Below, piece after piece: positions 28,098 through 36,591 of a stretch of DNA of 64,000 bases (its first letter is position 1; each line of letters starts with the position of its first letter). A model generated the notes under the pieces. The model was not told the origin of the DNA, made no database searches, and was given only the letters and a program-made list of their open reading frames with translations. A program made the position numbers and the translations under genes. The stretch comes from Vibrio sp. AND4 (GTDB lineage Bacteria > Pseudomonadota > Gammaproteobacteria > Enterobacterales > Vibrionaceae): positions 186,001 to 250,000 of the forward strand of contig NZ_ABGR01000001.1 in assembly GCF_000171815.1 (NCBI RefSeq), read 5' to 3'.

Positions 28098-29012
28098 TTA
28101 AGAGGCCATCGCTTTGATTTCTAGGTCTTTTGCGCCGCGCAGCATTGCTTCGATCAAATCGCCTGCGTTGAACTTTTCTAATGCTTCATGTGCGCCAACT
28201 TGATGGGCGCGATCGACACAAATTTCGCTAGATAGAGATGTGTGAAGAATACAATAAGAGTGATTCAGCGTGGGATCGTTTTGAACTTCAAACGCAAGTT
28301 CATAACCATCTAACCCTGGCATTTCAATATCACTCACCAGAAGATCAATTGGGCGGTTGGCTTGAGCATCTCGTTTCATTAAATTGAGTGCATCAGCGCC
28401 GTTTTTGCAAATTTGATAAGGGATGTTGATGCGGTCTAATGCATCACACAACTGCTTACGCGCGATAGAAGAGTCATCCACTAAAAGAATGTTCAGTGTT
28501 TTTAGGCGTTCACGCTCTACGTCAGTCAACATTGGAATCTTGGTATTTTCATATTGAGGGTAGATCTTCGAAAGCAGAAGTTCTACGTCCAACATCTGAA
28601 CGAGCTTTTCTTTGTAATGAGTAATACCCGTAACAAAGATATTGTGACCTGCACTCACAGGCGGTGACTCAATGGCCTTCCAATCACACTCAATGATCTT
28701 CTCGATATTTCTCACCATGAAAGCCACAACGGTTCTCAAGCAATCGGTCACAATCAAGTAGCATTTTTGGTATTCCTCCTCCTGAATAGGGCGAAACCCA
28801 ATCGCGGCAGCCATATCGATAACTGGCACTGTCAAATTACGAATTGTTACCGTTCCAATAACGTGGTGATGTGAGTGGGGAATCTTGGTCGTTGGCATGT
28901 AAGGCACAATCTCACGGACTTTAAGTGTGCCAATTGCGAAGTTCTGTTGTAGGGTGAGCTTAAACACCAACATGCCTTGAGACTGGTTCGCTTTGCTCGC
29001 GACTTTTGCCAT
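28098..29012 (-). CDS. Chemotaxis coupling protein CheV
   Basis: 304 aa: CheW domain (about residues 12-155) plus receiver domain (172-295). Receiver motifs: DD in LLVDDSSIARK, phosphoacceptor Asp in LLVSDIEMPGLDGYEL, Thr/Ser in ILHTSLSSE, Lys in EALEKF. It couples chemoreceptors to CheA with a phosphorylation switch. No other chemotaxis gene is nearby; Vibrio carries several cheV copies. Confidence 0.92.
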   Translation of the reverse strand: MAKVASKANQSQGMLVFKLTLQQNFAIGTLKVREIVPYMPTTKIPHSHHHVIGTVTIRNLTVPVIDMAAAIGFRPIQEEEYQKCYLIVTDCLRTVVAFMVRNIEKIIECDWKAIESPPVSAGHNIFVTGITHYKEKLVQMLDVELLLSKIYPQYENTKIPMLTDVERERLKTLNILLVDDSSIARKQLCDALDRINIPYQICKNGADALNLMKRDAQANRPIDLLVSDIEMPGLDGYELAFEVQNDPTLNHSYCILHTSLSSEICVDRAHQVGAHEALEKFNAGDLIEAMLRGAKDLEIKAMAS

Positions 29013-29280
29013 GAAGATAGCCTTTTCGATACTGCTGACTTATGCATTTAATTTAATCTTATCAGGCGAGAGCTTCAACCGTAGGACGGGGAAAAGTGAG
29101 CTTTTTAGGAAATAGCGCAAAGAAAAGTGACATTAAGGAAGTCCGAGGGTTAATTCTTACCTATCAAGTTATTTTCGCTGGCCCTAAAACTTTGGTGCTA
29201 GATGGTAAAATTTGAGAAATTATTGCGATATTGAAGCGATTAGGTAAACTTGCGCTACCCAAACAGTGAGAGACAGACAC

Positions 29281-29559
29281 ATGGCAAATACAGCAGCTGC
29301 TTTGCACATTCTTGTAAAGCACAAAGAACAAGCTGAAGACATTATCCAGCAACTTAAGAAAGGGGCTAAATTCCAGACATTGGCAAAGAAATATTCGACT
29401 TGCCCATCTGGTAAAAAGGGTGGTGACTTAGGTGAGTTTCGTCGTGGTCAGATGGTGCCACAGTTTGATAAGGTTTGTTTCTCAGGTGAGGTGCTCACTC
29501 CACACCTCGTAAAAACCAAATTCGGTTGGCACGTTGTAAAGGTGCTATACCGAACTTAA
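29281..29559 (+). CDS. ppiC: Parvulin-type peptidyl-prolyl isomerase PpiC
   Basis: 92 aa (E. coli PpiC 93). [36 protein letters not shown] and [11 protein letters not shown] are the parvulin signature blocks. No signal peptide, so cytoplasmic. The ATG at 29281 gives the family N-terminus [11 protein letters not shown]; an upstream ATG five codons earlier is less likely. Confidence 0.94.
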   Translation: MANTAAALHILVKHKEQAEDIIQQLKKGAKFQTLAKKYSTCPSGKKGGDLGEFRRGQMVPQFDKVCFSGEVLTPHLVKTKFGWHVVKVLYRT

Positions 29560-29564
29560 AAAAT

Positions 29565-29587
29565 AGCGCGTCTATCGCGCTTTTTTT
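29565..29587 (+). terminator. Terminator after ppiC
   Basis: AGCGCG-N5-CGCGCT followed by TTTTTTT. Confidence 0.88.
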
Positions 29588-29667
29588 ACCCCTATTTTTC
29601 ACTCTCCATTGATATTTCCTTAATCTGCTCCTCGGGGTTTCTGCGTGATGCTACTCATTGATGCAGG

Positions 29668-29961
29668 TTAGCCGTTTTCATTGACGCAGCACTCGTTGCG
29701 TAGGAAGCCAATCACGGTATCTAAGCATTCGTACTCCGCTACACAATACAAAGTGCGACCTTCACGGCGCTGACTGATCAAGCCTGCCGAGGCAAGACTC
29801 GAGATGTGATGGGAAAGCGTAGAAGCAGGAATGCCAAGTTTATCTTGTACGCCACCAACTGCGATACCTTCATAGCCTGCTTTGACCACCTCTTTATAGA
29901 TACATAAACGGGTAGGGTGCCCGAGTTCTTTAAGTGCTTTTGCTATAGCTTCGAGTTCCAT
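29668..29961 (-). CDS. ArsR-family transcriptional regulator
   Basis: 97 aa winged-helix protein: LKELGHPTRLCIYKEVVKAG, then recognition region LGIPASTLSHHISSLASAGLI and wing RREGRTLYCVAE. A C-terminal CC pair (NECCVNENG) is a plausible metalloid or metal sensor site. Divergent from the Cys-rich permease gene about 250 bases away, which it most likely represses until a thiol-reactive metal(loid) binds. Confidence 0.9.
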   Translation of the reverse strand: MELEAIAKALKELGHPTRLCIYKEVVKAGYEGIAVGGVQDKLGIPASTLSHHISSLASAGLISQRREGRTLYCVAEYECLDTVIGFLRNECCVNENG

Positions 29962-30211
29962 ACCGACCTTTGGATTGACAGGAGAGAGTTATGTTTCGAT
30001 GATAGTGAAAGTATGGATGAATAGCAAACCAGAAAAATTACAAATCTAATTCATTGATTAATAGGTTTAAAATTTATATTTCGACTCTTATCGAAATATA
30101 ATGGTTGACGCACTGTTTTTTATTTCTATAATTCTAAGAATACAGAAATGAAGATGTCAACTTCATTTGAGAGTTTAATGTTACTGATATTACTTCAGTA
30201 GGAGAATTAAT
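29962..30211. promoter_or_regulatory. Divergent arsR-permease promoter region
   Basis: AT-rich; holds ATATTTCGA...TCGAAATAT (near 30076-30101), an inverted repeat typical of ArsR-type operators. SD AGGAG precedes the permease ATG. Confidence 0.55.
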
Positions 30212-31345
30212 ATGAATCCAGAGATCATGAATATGTTCAAAGAAGCGCTTGATATGTTTGCGTTTCTCGCTGCCGAACTCATCATCCTATTTTTAGCGAT
30301 CAGCTATATTGTGGGTGTATTACAAGATTTCCTAACGCCAGAGAAAATTCAATCAATCCTGAGCTCAAAAAAGGGCAAAGGTTACTTTATTGCCGCATTA
30401 TTGGGGTCGATCACACCATTTTGTTCTTGCTCAACGATCCCTTTCTTAAAAGGCTTATTGCGGGCAAGAGCGGGTTTTGGACCAATGATGGTATTCCTAT
30501 TTGCCAGTCCACTGCTTAATCCAGTGATCATTGGCTTATTTGTGGTGACCTTTGGTTGGAAAGTGGCAGTATTCTACTTTGCTATCGCAATGACGGTATC
30601 AGTAGTCGCAGGTTACGTTCTTGAAAAGCTTGGTTTTGAGCGTTATGTAAAACCAGAGGCATACGAAGCCGTAGAGAGTACTTCATGCGGCACATCTTGC
30701 GGTGATTCAAGCAAGAAAAAAGAACAAGCGAAACCAGTATCAAGCTGCGGTACCAGCGCTTGTGGTGAACCTGCGCCAGTTGCAGTAAAAACATCATGCT
30801 GTAGTGAGCCAGCACCTGTGGTAACGAAAACATCTTGTTGTGGTGACGCTCCAAAAGCAGAGCTTAAAGTGGAAGTGTCTTGCTGTTCAACTGACGGTAG
30901 TGCAACAGCGACGAGCATGGAAGAAAAAGAGCCTAGCCGCTGGGTACGTATTTGGCACTCAACATGGAAAGACTTTAAACAAGTATTCCCTTACCTAATG
31001 ATGGGCATTGCGATTGGTTCATTCATCTATGGCTTCATCCCTACGGATCTTATTGCGGAATACGCTGGTGAAGCGAAATGGTACGCGATTCCAGTCGCTG
31101 CAATCATTGGTATTCCGTTGTACATCCGTGCAGAGGCCGTTATTCCACTAAGTGCGGCACTAGTACAAAAAGGGATGGCTCTTGGTTCTGTAATGGCACT
31201 GATCATCGGTAGTGCAGGTGCAAGTCTTACAGAGGTGATTTTGCTGAAATCAATCTTTAAGAACCAAATGATTGCCGCCTTCCTATTTGTCATCCTAAGT
31301 ATGGCAATGGGGGCTGGTTACCTCTACACCTTTATCTTCGCTTAA
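30212..31345 (+). CDS. ArsP/DUF318-type permease with a Cys-rich cytosolic loop
   Basis: 377 aa. Two permease halves (residues 10-145 and 245-377) with GSITPFCSCSTIPFLKGLLR, whose Cys motif is shared by ArsP organoarsenical efflux permeases (DUF318/UPF0718). Between them, residues about 150-235 form a soluble loop with some 16 Cys: CGTSCG, CGTSACG, three SCC units spaced by about 15 residues, and a further SCC. The loop units look duplicated (PAPVxxKTSCC). This suggests a metal(loid)-capturing domain feeding the channel. Regulated by the divergent ArsR. Substrate is inferred: thiophilic metalloid. Confidence 0.85.
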   Translation: MNPEIMNMFKEALDMFAFLAAELIILFLAISYIVGVLQDFLTPEKIQSILSSKKGKGYFIAALLGSITPFCSCSTIPFLKGLLRARAGFGPMMVFLFASPLLNPVIIGLFVVTFGWKVAVFYFAIAMTVSVVAGYVLEKLGFERYVKPEAYEAVESTSCGTSCGDSSKKKEQAKPVSSCGTSACGEPAPVAVKTSCCSEPAPVVTKTSCCGDAPKAELKVEVSCCSTDGSATATSMEEKEPSRWVRIWHSTWKDFKQVFPYLMMGIAIGSFIYGFIPTDLIAEYAGEAKWYAIPVAAIIGIPLYIRAEAVIPLSAALVQKGMALGSVMALIIGSAGASLTEVILLKSIFKNQMIAAFLFVILSMAMGAGYLYTFIFA

Positions 31346-31384
31346 TTGAAGTAAAACAGAACGATCATTTCTGCTAAAAACAAA

Positions 31385-31414
31385 AATCCCCAACATGACT
31401 TGGGGATTTTTATT
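31385..31414 (+). terminator. Terminator after the permease
   Basis: AATCCCCA-N9-TGGGGATT followed by TTT; about 40 bases after the stop. Confidence 0.85.
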
Positions 31415-31422
31415 GCTATAGT

Positions 31423-31450
31423 TTAATGCTTAATGCTTAATGCTTAATGC
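31423..31450. repeat. Four tandem copies of a 7-bp unit
   Basis: TTAATGC repeated four times exactly, ending at the base before the stop codon of the minus-strand NTF2-like gene; a fifth copy TTATCGC is altered and contains that stop. A slippage-prone array. Confidence 0.85.
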
Positions 31451-31822
31451 TTATCGCTCGCCAAGCACTTCAAACTCATCGTAAGTAAGGCGAGCTTGGC
31501 CATCTTCTTGAACTTCCCATCGCTCTTTGTGTACCACGCCGAACGCTTTGTTCATTGTCCAATCTGATTTAAGAATGTAACCATTTTCGCTGTCTTTTTC
31601 CCACTTAGTGTTTGTGTAATCGACACTGTTGAAGCCTTGGTCCATGATGTGTTGCCAAAACCCTTGGATCGCTTCACGTCCTTCAAATGTACCAAATGGT
31701 TTCGCTATCATAATGCAGTCTTCAGTGTACTGCGCTGCGCAACCTGCAGCATCTTGATTGTTAAAAGCGATTTGCCACCTTGAGATACCTGCTTGTGCAC
31801 GTTCTAAAGCTGATTGAGCCAC
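31451..31822 (-). CDS. NTF2-like (SnoaL/DUF4440-type) protein
   Basis: 123 aa from GTG at 31822, chosen for the SD AGGAAA 8 bases upstream; longer frames start in poor context and the ATG at 31864 has no SD. ERAQAGISRWQIAFNNQDAAGCAAQYTED (in pieces), GTFEGREAIQGFWQHIMDQG and the terminal strands match the NTF2-like cone fold used as a small-molecule pocket or isomerase. Substrate unknown. Divergent from a LysR regulator that likely controls it. Confidence 0.8.
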   Translation of the reverse strand: MAQSALERAQAGISRWQIAFNNQDAAGCAAQYTEDCIMIAKPFGTFEGREAIQGFWQHIMDQGFNSVDYTNTKWEKDSENGYILKSDWTMNKAFGVVHKERWEVQEDGQARLTYDEFEVLGER

Positions 31823-31938
31823 TGTGAATTTCCTGTGATTGGTGTTTGTTTGTGTCGCTATCATAGGGTTAGAATTAAAGCTTAAAAACAAACAAATCAG
31901 AAATGAGTGTTCTGTTAAATAGAACAATAAGGAAAGCG

Positions 31939-32805
31939 ATGAATAAGCTGCGGTTAATGTCTCTGTTCGTTCATATTGTGGAGTGTGGCTCAATCTCGAA
32001 AGCAGCAGAGAAGTTGGAACTCTCTAAGTCGGTGCTCAGCTCTGCCCTTAAGCAGCTTGAGCAAGAGTTAGATATGTGTTTACTCAAGCGTACAACTAGG
32101 AGACAAACATTGACTTCTGCAGGCGAACGCTTTTATGAGCAATGTGCGCAGATGACAAAACAGGCGGAAGAGGCGTGGTTAGAAGCGGCAGAGTTAAAGC
32201 AAGTCCCGATGGGAACCATTACCGTTACCGCACCAAATGCGTTGATGCGTACTATAATATTACCTGCTTTAACGGATGCTTTTGTACAGTACCCTGATGT
32301 GCATTTAAATTTAGTCAGCGACGATAAGCATGTTGATATTATTCAGCAGGGTATTGATCTTGCGGTGAGAGTCGGGGTGTCTGGTGATTCGAATATTAAA
32401 CAACGAAAAGTAGGGCAGTTTTGCGACGTATTATGTCGAGCCAAAGAGACGTATACGGATATTGAAAGTGCTTCTTATATCGCCCAACACTGGCAGATAG
32501 AACCGATTGCCCATAACTTTGCTCTGAATGGGCAAGATCACCAAGTGCAATACTCAGTAACGCATCGTGCAAATACTGTATTCGATGTGGCGACTCTTCT
32601 AGAAATGGGACTAGGCTTTGGAGTTCTGCCTGATTTTATGCTGAAATCGAACCCGCTTCTCGAACCTGTACCTAATGCGATAGCGTCGGAAGCAAATCCT
32701 ATCTATGTATTGCATCCCTTTCAAGCCCATGTTCCGATGTCGGTGACATTAGCGATACAGGCAATTGAAGCGCGTATCGAAGAAGTGATTTCATGTGGGA
32801 AGTGA
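31939..32805 (+). CDS. LysR-family transcriptional regulator
   Basis: 288 aa from ATG at 31939 (SD AAGGAAAG); the longer frame adds 12 residues. N-terminal winged HTH: LFVHIVECGSISKAAEKLEL and SVLSSALKQLEQELDM, then the effector domain starting GTITVTAPNALMRTIILPAL. Closest in style to the YafC/DsdC-like LysR group lacking a C-terminal tail. Target is probably the divergent NTF2-like gene. Confidence 0.88.
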   Translation: MNKLRLMSLFVHIVECGSISKAAEKLELSKSVLSSALKQLEQELDMCLLKRTTRRQTLTSAGERFYEQCAQMTKQAEEAWLEAAELKQVPMGTITVTAPNALMRTIILPALTDAFVQYPDVHLNLVSDDKHVDIIQQGIDLAVRVGVSGDSNIKQRKVGQFCDVLCRAKETYTDIESASYIAQHWQIEPIAHNFALNGQDHQVQYSVTHRANTVFDVATLLEMGLGFGVLPDFMLKSNPLLEPVPNAIASEANPIYVLHPFQAHVPMSVTLAIQAIEARIEEVISCGK

Positions 32806-32911
32806 TGGAGAGAGCGCTATGACAAAAGAAGAAACTGAGATGAACATTGTTAGTTGTTCATTTAAGTCAAAAAATTAGCATTATTTCACTCCATGCTTGG
32901 CTCTATTTGTC

Positions 32912-32941
32912 ACAAAAAAACCTCCCGATGTGGGAGGTTTT
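32912..32941 (-). terminator. Terminator of the kef operon
   Basis: AACCTCCC-N5-GGGAGGTT with seven A on the plus strand, giving a T-run on the minus strand right after the antiporter stop. Confidence 0.85.
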
Positions 32942-32946
32942 GGCGT

Positions 32947-34905
32947 TTATTGAGGTTGCTCTTTACAAGGGCTCAACTCTTGAACGTTTTCTTCGTTGAA
33001 GTCATCCGCATACCCTTTCGGTGGTGGTGTCCAACCACGTTCTGAGCGAGAGAGTTTGTCATGACGGTCTCTGCGCATCTCTTCCGCCATCCTCTCTTCA
33101 AGGTGAATAAATAGCTGACGGAAGTTGTTATCATAACGTTCTCCCTCAGAGTCATCGGCCCATGCTTCATACAGCATGTCAGACTTATGGCATTCGACGC
33201 GTCGATAGGTTGATTTCTGTTGCTCAGTGTAGAACGGGTGCATGCCAATGGTTTTCATCGCATGCCCACCAATCTCCAGCGCAGAGTGGTAAGTCTCCGA
33301 TTCGATGATGTCTGCACCTGCCTGGCGTAGCAGGTAGCCATGACCACGATCGAATGCACGAGCAATGATGGTCACATTCGGGTAGCTGTGCTTAACGTAC
33401 TTTACTAAGTCAACACTGGCTTCTTGGTTGTCAATCGCCACCACAAGTGCTGAAGCGTGTTCAATACCCGCCGTATGAAGCATATCAGGTCGAGTGGCAT
33501 CGCCGAAGTAAGCTCGTGTACCGATCTGACGCATGTTATCGATTTGACTGGCCTGGTGGTCAAGAACCACTGTATCTACACCATTAGATACGAGTAAGCG
33601 GTTTACTATTTGACCAAAACGACCGATGCCAGCAATGATAACCGTGCCTTGCTCTTCAATCGTATCACTTTCACGATCGTTCGACTCACTCTCAAAGCGA
33701 GGAAGGATGACTTTGTCGAACAGGATGAATAGCCCTGGCGTTAGGAACATTGAGATGGCCACAACCAGTGCTAGAGTTTGTGAAAGCTCAAATGGAATCA
33801 CGTGGTTTTGCGTTGAGAAACTCAGTAAGACAAAGCCAAACTCACCAGCTTGCGCAAGACTTAACGTAAATAGCCAGCGGTTGCTACCTTTTATACGGAA
33901 GATGAGAGCGAGGGTAAACAGAATGGCTGCTTTCAGTGCCATCACGCAGAGCGTTAATCCGATGATCAGCCCAAAGTCACTGAACAGTACAGAGAAGTCA
34001 ATACCCGCACCAACGGTAATAAAGAACAGCCCAAGCAACAAGCCTTTAAATGGCTCAATATTAGATTCCAGCTCGTGGCGGAACTCACTGTTTGCTAACA
34101 CCACGCCAGCTAAGAACGTCCCCAAGGCAGGGGATAGTCCAACTAAGCTCATCAATGCTGCAATACCGATCACCAGCATTAATGCCGTTGCAGTGAAGAT
34201 TTCACGCAGTCCGGAGTTCGCCACGTAGCGGAAGAGTGGACGACTTAAGAAGTGTCCGCCTACAACGACGGTGGCAACAGAGGCAGTAATTACGAGTCCA
34301 TATGCCCAACCAGGGAGGCCAGCGACTAGGCTGAGTTCTTCGTGATGTTCTGCGGCTGATTGAGCCGCAGACTGCGCTTGCTCGACGAGCTCAGGCAGTG
34401 CTAATAGCGGGATAAACGCCAGCATAGGAATAACAGCGATATCTTGGAAAAGCAGTACTGAGAACGCGTTTTGACCACCTTCAGTCTTGGTCAGCCCTTT
34501 TTCACTAAAGGTTTGCAGGACAATTGCGGTAGAAGATAACGCGAAAATTAAGCCGATCGCGAGCGCAATTGTCCATGGTTGATCAAAGTAAAGCGCGATT
34601 GCCATGATCAGTGCCGCTGTACCACCTACTTGAAGGCCTCCGAGCCCCATCAAGCGGTTTCGCATTGCCCACAGCATTTTGGGTTCAAGCTCTAAACCAA
34701 CGAGGAATAACATCATCACCACACCAAACTCGGCAAAGTGTTGGATTGTCGTCGTTTCTTCACCAACTAGGCCAATGATCGGGCCAATAACCACACCGGC
34801 AATCAAATAACCAAGTACTGAGCCTAAGCCCAAGCGTTTTGCTAAAGGAACGGCAATAACAGCGGCAATGAGATAAACAAAGGCTTGAAGAAATATCCCT
34901 GTCAT
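32947..34905 (-). CDS. KefB/KefC-type glutathione-regulated K+/H+ antiporter
   Basis: 652 aa. About twelve membrane segments in residues 1-390 (CPA2 fold; FAEFGVVMMLFLVGLELEP, LSLAQAGEFGFVLLSF). A linker and a TrkA-N/RCK domain follow, with Rossmann motif VIIAGIGRFGQIVNRLL near 412 and DATRPDMLHTAGI. In E. coli the RCK domain binds glutathione adducts and opens K+ efflux for protection against electrophiles. The C-terminal ~90 residues are charged. Overlaps the kefG-like gene by 4 bases. Confidence 0.9.
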   Translation of the reverse strand: MTGIFLQAFVYLIAAVIAVPLAKRLGLGSVLGYLIAGVVIGPIIGLVGEETTTIQHFAEFGVVMMLFLVGLELEPKMLWAMRNRLMGLGGLQVGGTAALIMAIALYFDQPWTIALAIGLIFALSSTAIVLQTFSEKGLTKTEGGQNAFSVLLFQDIAVIPMLAFIPLLALPELVEQAQSAAQSAAEHHEELSLVAGLPGWAYGLVITASVATVVVGGHFLSRPLFRYVANSGLREIFTATALMLVIGIAALMSLVGLSPALGTFLAGVVLANSEFRHELESNIEPFKGLLLGLFFITVGAGIDFSVLFSDFGLIIGLTLCVMALKAAILFTLALIFRIKGSNRWLFTLSLAQAGEFGFVLLSFSTQNHVIPFELSQTLALVVAISMFLTPGLFILFDKVILPRFESESNDRESDTIEEQGTVIIAGIGRFGQIVNRLLVSNGVDTVVLDHQASQIDNMRQIGTRAYFGDATRPDMLHTAGIEHASALVVAIDNQEASVDLVKYVKHSYPNVTIIARAFDRGHGYLLRQAGADIIESETYHSALEIGGHAMKTIGMHPFYTEQQKSTYRRVECHKSDMLYEAWADDSEGERYDNNFRQLFIHLEERMAEEMRRDRHDKLSRSERGWTPPPKGYADDFNEENVQELSPCKEQPQ

Positions 34906-35519
34906 GATGTTTCCTTAACCAGTTGTGGGAGGGCGCTATTGAGTTTGATGAGTGAAGCCGCCGCTTTGAGATCGAGTGCATCACTGACTAACGCATTAAG
35001 CAGCGTTTTGTAACGCTCAAGATGTTGGGCGATGCGGTTTTCTTCTCGTGCGGTTCGAGAGCCAAACATGGCTAATGGCGCAATGTAATGCATACCTGTG
35101 AGTGCCGACATTTGCTCGATAGGTGCAAGCAATTCTCGAATCGTAAAATGGTTATACCCTGCAGCTTTATAGGCTTCTTCTTTACCGCCAGCAGATAGTA
35201 CACAGAGCATTGTTTTTCCTTGCAGTTCTATACCTTCAGAACCGTAAGCAAATCCGTATTCTAATACGAGATCTTGCCACTCTTTTAGAATGGACGGAGT
35301 TGAGTACCAGTACAATGGGAACTGGAAAATGACTACGTCATGCTCGCGTAAACGCTGTTGTTCTCGGTCTATATTGATGTTGAAGTGTGGGTATTCGGCG
35401 TATAGGTCGACACAAGTCACGCCATCTATTTGTTGAGCAGCCTCAAAAAGAGGGGCATTGACTTCGGAGCGATGCGGCGAAGGGTGTGCAAAGAGAACTA
35501 GCACTTTTTTATTGACCAT
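34902..35519 (-). CDS. KefF/KefG-like quinone oxidoreductase, ancillary to the K+ efflux system
   Basis: 205 aa flavodoxin-fold NAD(P)H oxidoreductase: VLVLFAHPSPHRSEVNAPLF (FMN loop), FQFPLYWYSTPSILKEWQDLVL and AGGKEEAYKAAGYNHFTIREL are typical of KefF, KefG and MdaB-like proteins. In E. coli such subunits are needed for full Kef activity. Start overlaps nothing; the stop overlaps the antiporter start (ATGA), so the two are co-translated. Confidence 0.9.
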   Translation of the reverse strand: MVNKKVLVLFAHPSPHRSEVNAPLFEAAQQIDGVTCVDLYAEYPHFNINIDREQQRLREHDVVIFQFPLYWYSTPSILKEWQDLVLEYGFAYGSEGIELQGKTMLCVLSAGGKEEAYKAAGYNHFTIRELLAPIEQMSALTGMHYIAPLAMFGSRTAREENRIAQHLERYKTLLNALVSDALDLKAAASLIKLNSALPQLVKETS

Positions 35520-35827
35520 AGGAATCCTTGTTACACGTCAAAAGCATTTTTGGCATAAGAATGAAAGACCTTGTGTTTGTTGTAACAAACTGTAAATCAA
35601 GCCAGTTTAACTTATCTATTCTGGTGAATTAACATAGAAAAGTGAAGATCGCGTTCAGTAAAAATCAGAAAATGATGACGTTATGTACTCGCAGAACGCA
35701 AAAATCGGCGCCGTGCATTTGGTTCTCGAGTCATTGGTTGTTGATTTAAGCGAGATGGTATAGCGAATTTTCGTTCTCGGACGATTAGAATTTTTTTGGA
35801 AGGTTTAGAGGGACTTTTGAGAGAATT
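35520..35827. promoter_or_regulatory. Intergenic region upstream of the kef operon
   Basis: About 300 bases holding the leftward kef promoter. A 26-codon frame at 35683-35763 has no Shine-Dalgarno and is not called. Nothing else seen. Confidence 0.3.
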
Positions 35828-35860
35828 AACCCCTTGAGGCAGACGCTCAAAGGGTTAAGA
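35828..35860 (-). terminator. Hairpin after yccF
   Basis: TTAACCC-C-TTGAG pairs with CTCAA-A-GGGTTAA around GCAGACG; T-run is weak. It sits 3 bases after the yccF stop. Confidence 0.6.
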
Positions 35861-35862
35861 TA

Positions 35863-36294
35863 TCAGCGGTTACTGTTGTAGCGAGCTAAAGTGGCTTCTT
35901 CCGTCGTTACCACTGTTTTTCCTATCGGAGCAAGAGAGATAACGGCAAGTTTTAAGTGCTGAAGTGCAAACGGAATACCGATAATGGTGACAAAGCAAGC
36001 CACTGCTGAAAGCACATGCCCGATTGCCAACCAGAGACCTGCAAATACAAACCAAAGCACATTACCTATAAAGCCAAGTGGGCTTGTGCCTATGTCTATT
36101 TCATTGGTCAATGCATCTCTCGAAACGGCCTCTTTACCGAATGGGAAGAACGAGAAGTTACCCATTACAAAACAGGCGCGCCCCCATGGGATGCCTATGA
36201 TACTAATGAATGCTAGCAGTCCGAAGAACCACCATAGCAAACCCATGAATACGCCACCGAATACAAACCAGATGATGTTGCCGAGTGTTCTCAT
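35863..36294 (-). CDS. yccF: YccF-domain inner-membrane protein
   Basis: 143 aa (E. coli YccF 148). Two copies of the YccF repeat: GNIIWFVFGGVFMGLLWWFFGLLAFISIIGIPWG near the N-terminus and GNVLWFVFAGLWLAIGHVLSAVACFVTIIGIPF later (pieces). Several membrane helices. Function unknown. Single gene. Confidence 0.9.
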   Translation of the reverse strand: MRTLGNIIWFVFGGVFMGLLWWFFGLLAFISIIGIPWGRACFVMGNFSFFPFGKEAVSRDALTNEIDIGTSPLGFIGNVLWFVFAGLWLAIGHVLSAVACFVTIIGIPFALQHLKLAVISLAPIGKTVVTTEEATLARYNSNR

Positions 36295-36501
36295 TTAAAA
36301 CCCTTTTTGATTTATAACGACCCATTAAGTATGTCACACGAATCTTAACAGAGGATGAATGGAGGCACTTTATCTCAAATAAGCCACCATTGATGAGAAT
36401 GTATGGATGAAAAGCCAATTGCACCAATAAAATTGGCCGCAGTGTGCTTGGTCTGGGAAAGCGTCGTGAAAGCAACGATTTCCTGAAGGAAGAACGATGA
36501 T

Positions 36502-36535
36502 AAAAAAGCCTGACTCACTTCAGCGGTCAGGCTTT
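36502..36535 (-). terminator. Terminator of the dgkA-eptA operon
   Basis: AAAGCCTGAC-N11-GTCAGGCTTT with six A on the plus strand giving a T-run on the minus strand, about 60 bases after the eptA stop. Confidence 0.85.
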
Positions 36536-36551
36536 ATTAGATGTTATCTCT

Positions 36552-36585
36552 TTAGGGTGTCCTACAAATTAGGGTGCCCTACAAA
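36552..36585. repeat. Tandem 17-bp repeat after eptA
   Basis: TTAGGGTGTCCTACAAA followed directly by TTAGGGTGCCCTACAAA (one mismatch), between the eptA stop and its terminator. Confidence 0.8.
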
Positions 36586-36591
36586 CTCCGA

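Noticed and set aside
33626-34228. 200-codon open frame on the plus strand
   Set aside because: It is the antisense shadow of the Kef-type antiporter gene, with no Shine-Dalgarno and no domain pattern.
35683-35763. 26-codon ORF upstream of the kef operon
   Set aside because: No Shine-Dalgarno, no neighbour in the same frame or operon, no recognisable pattern.
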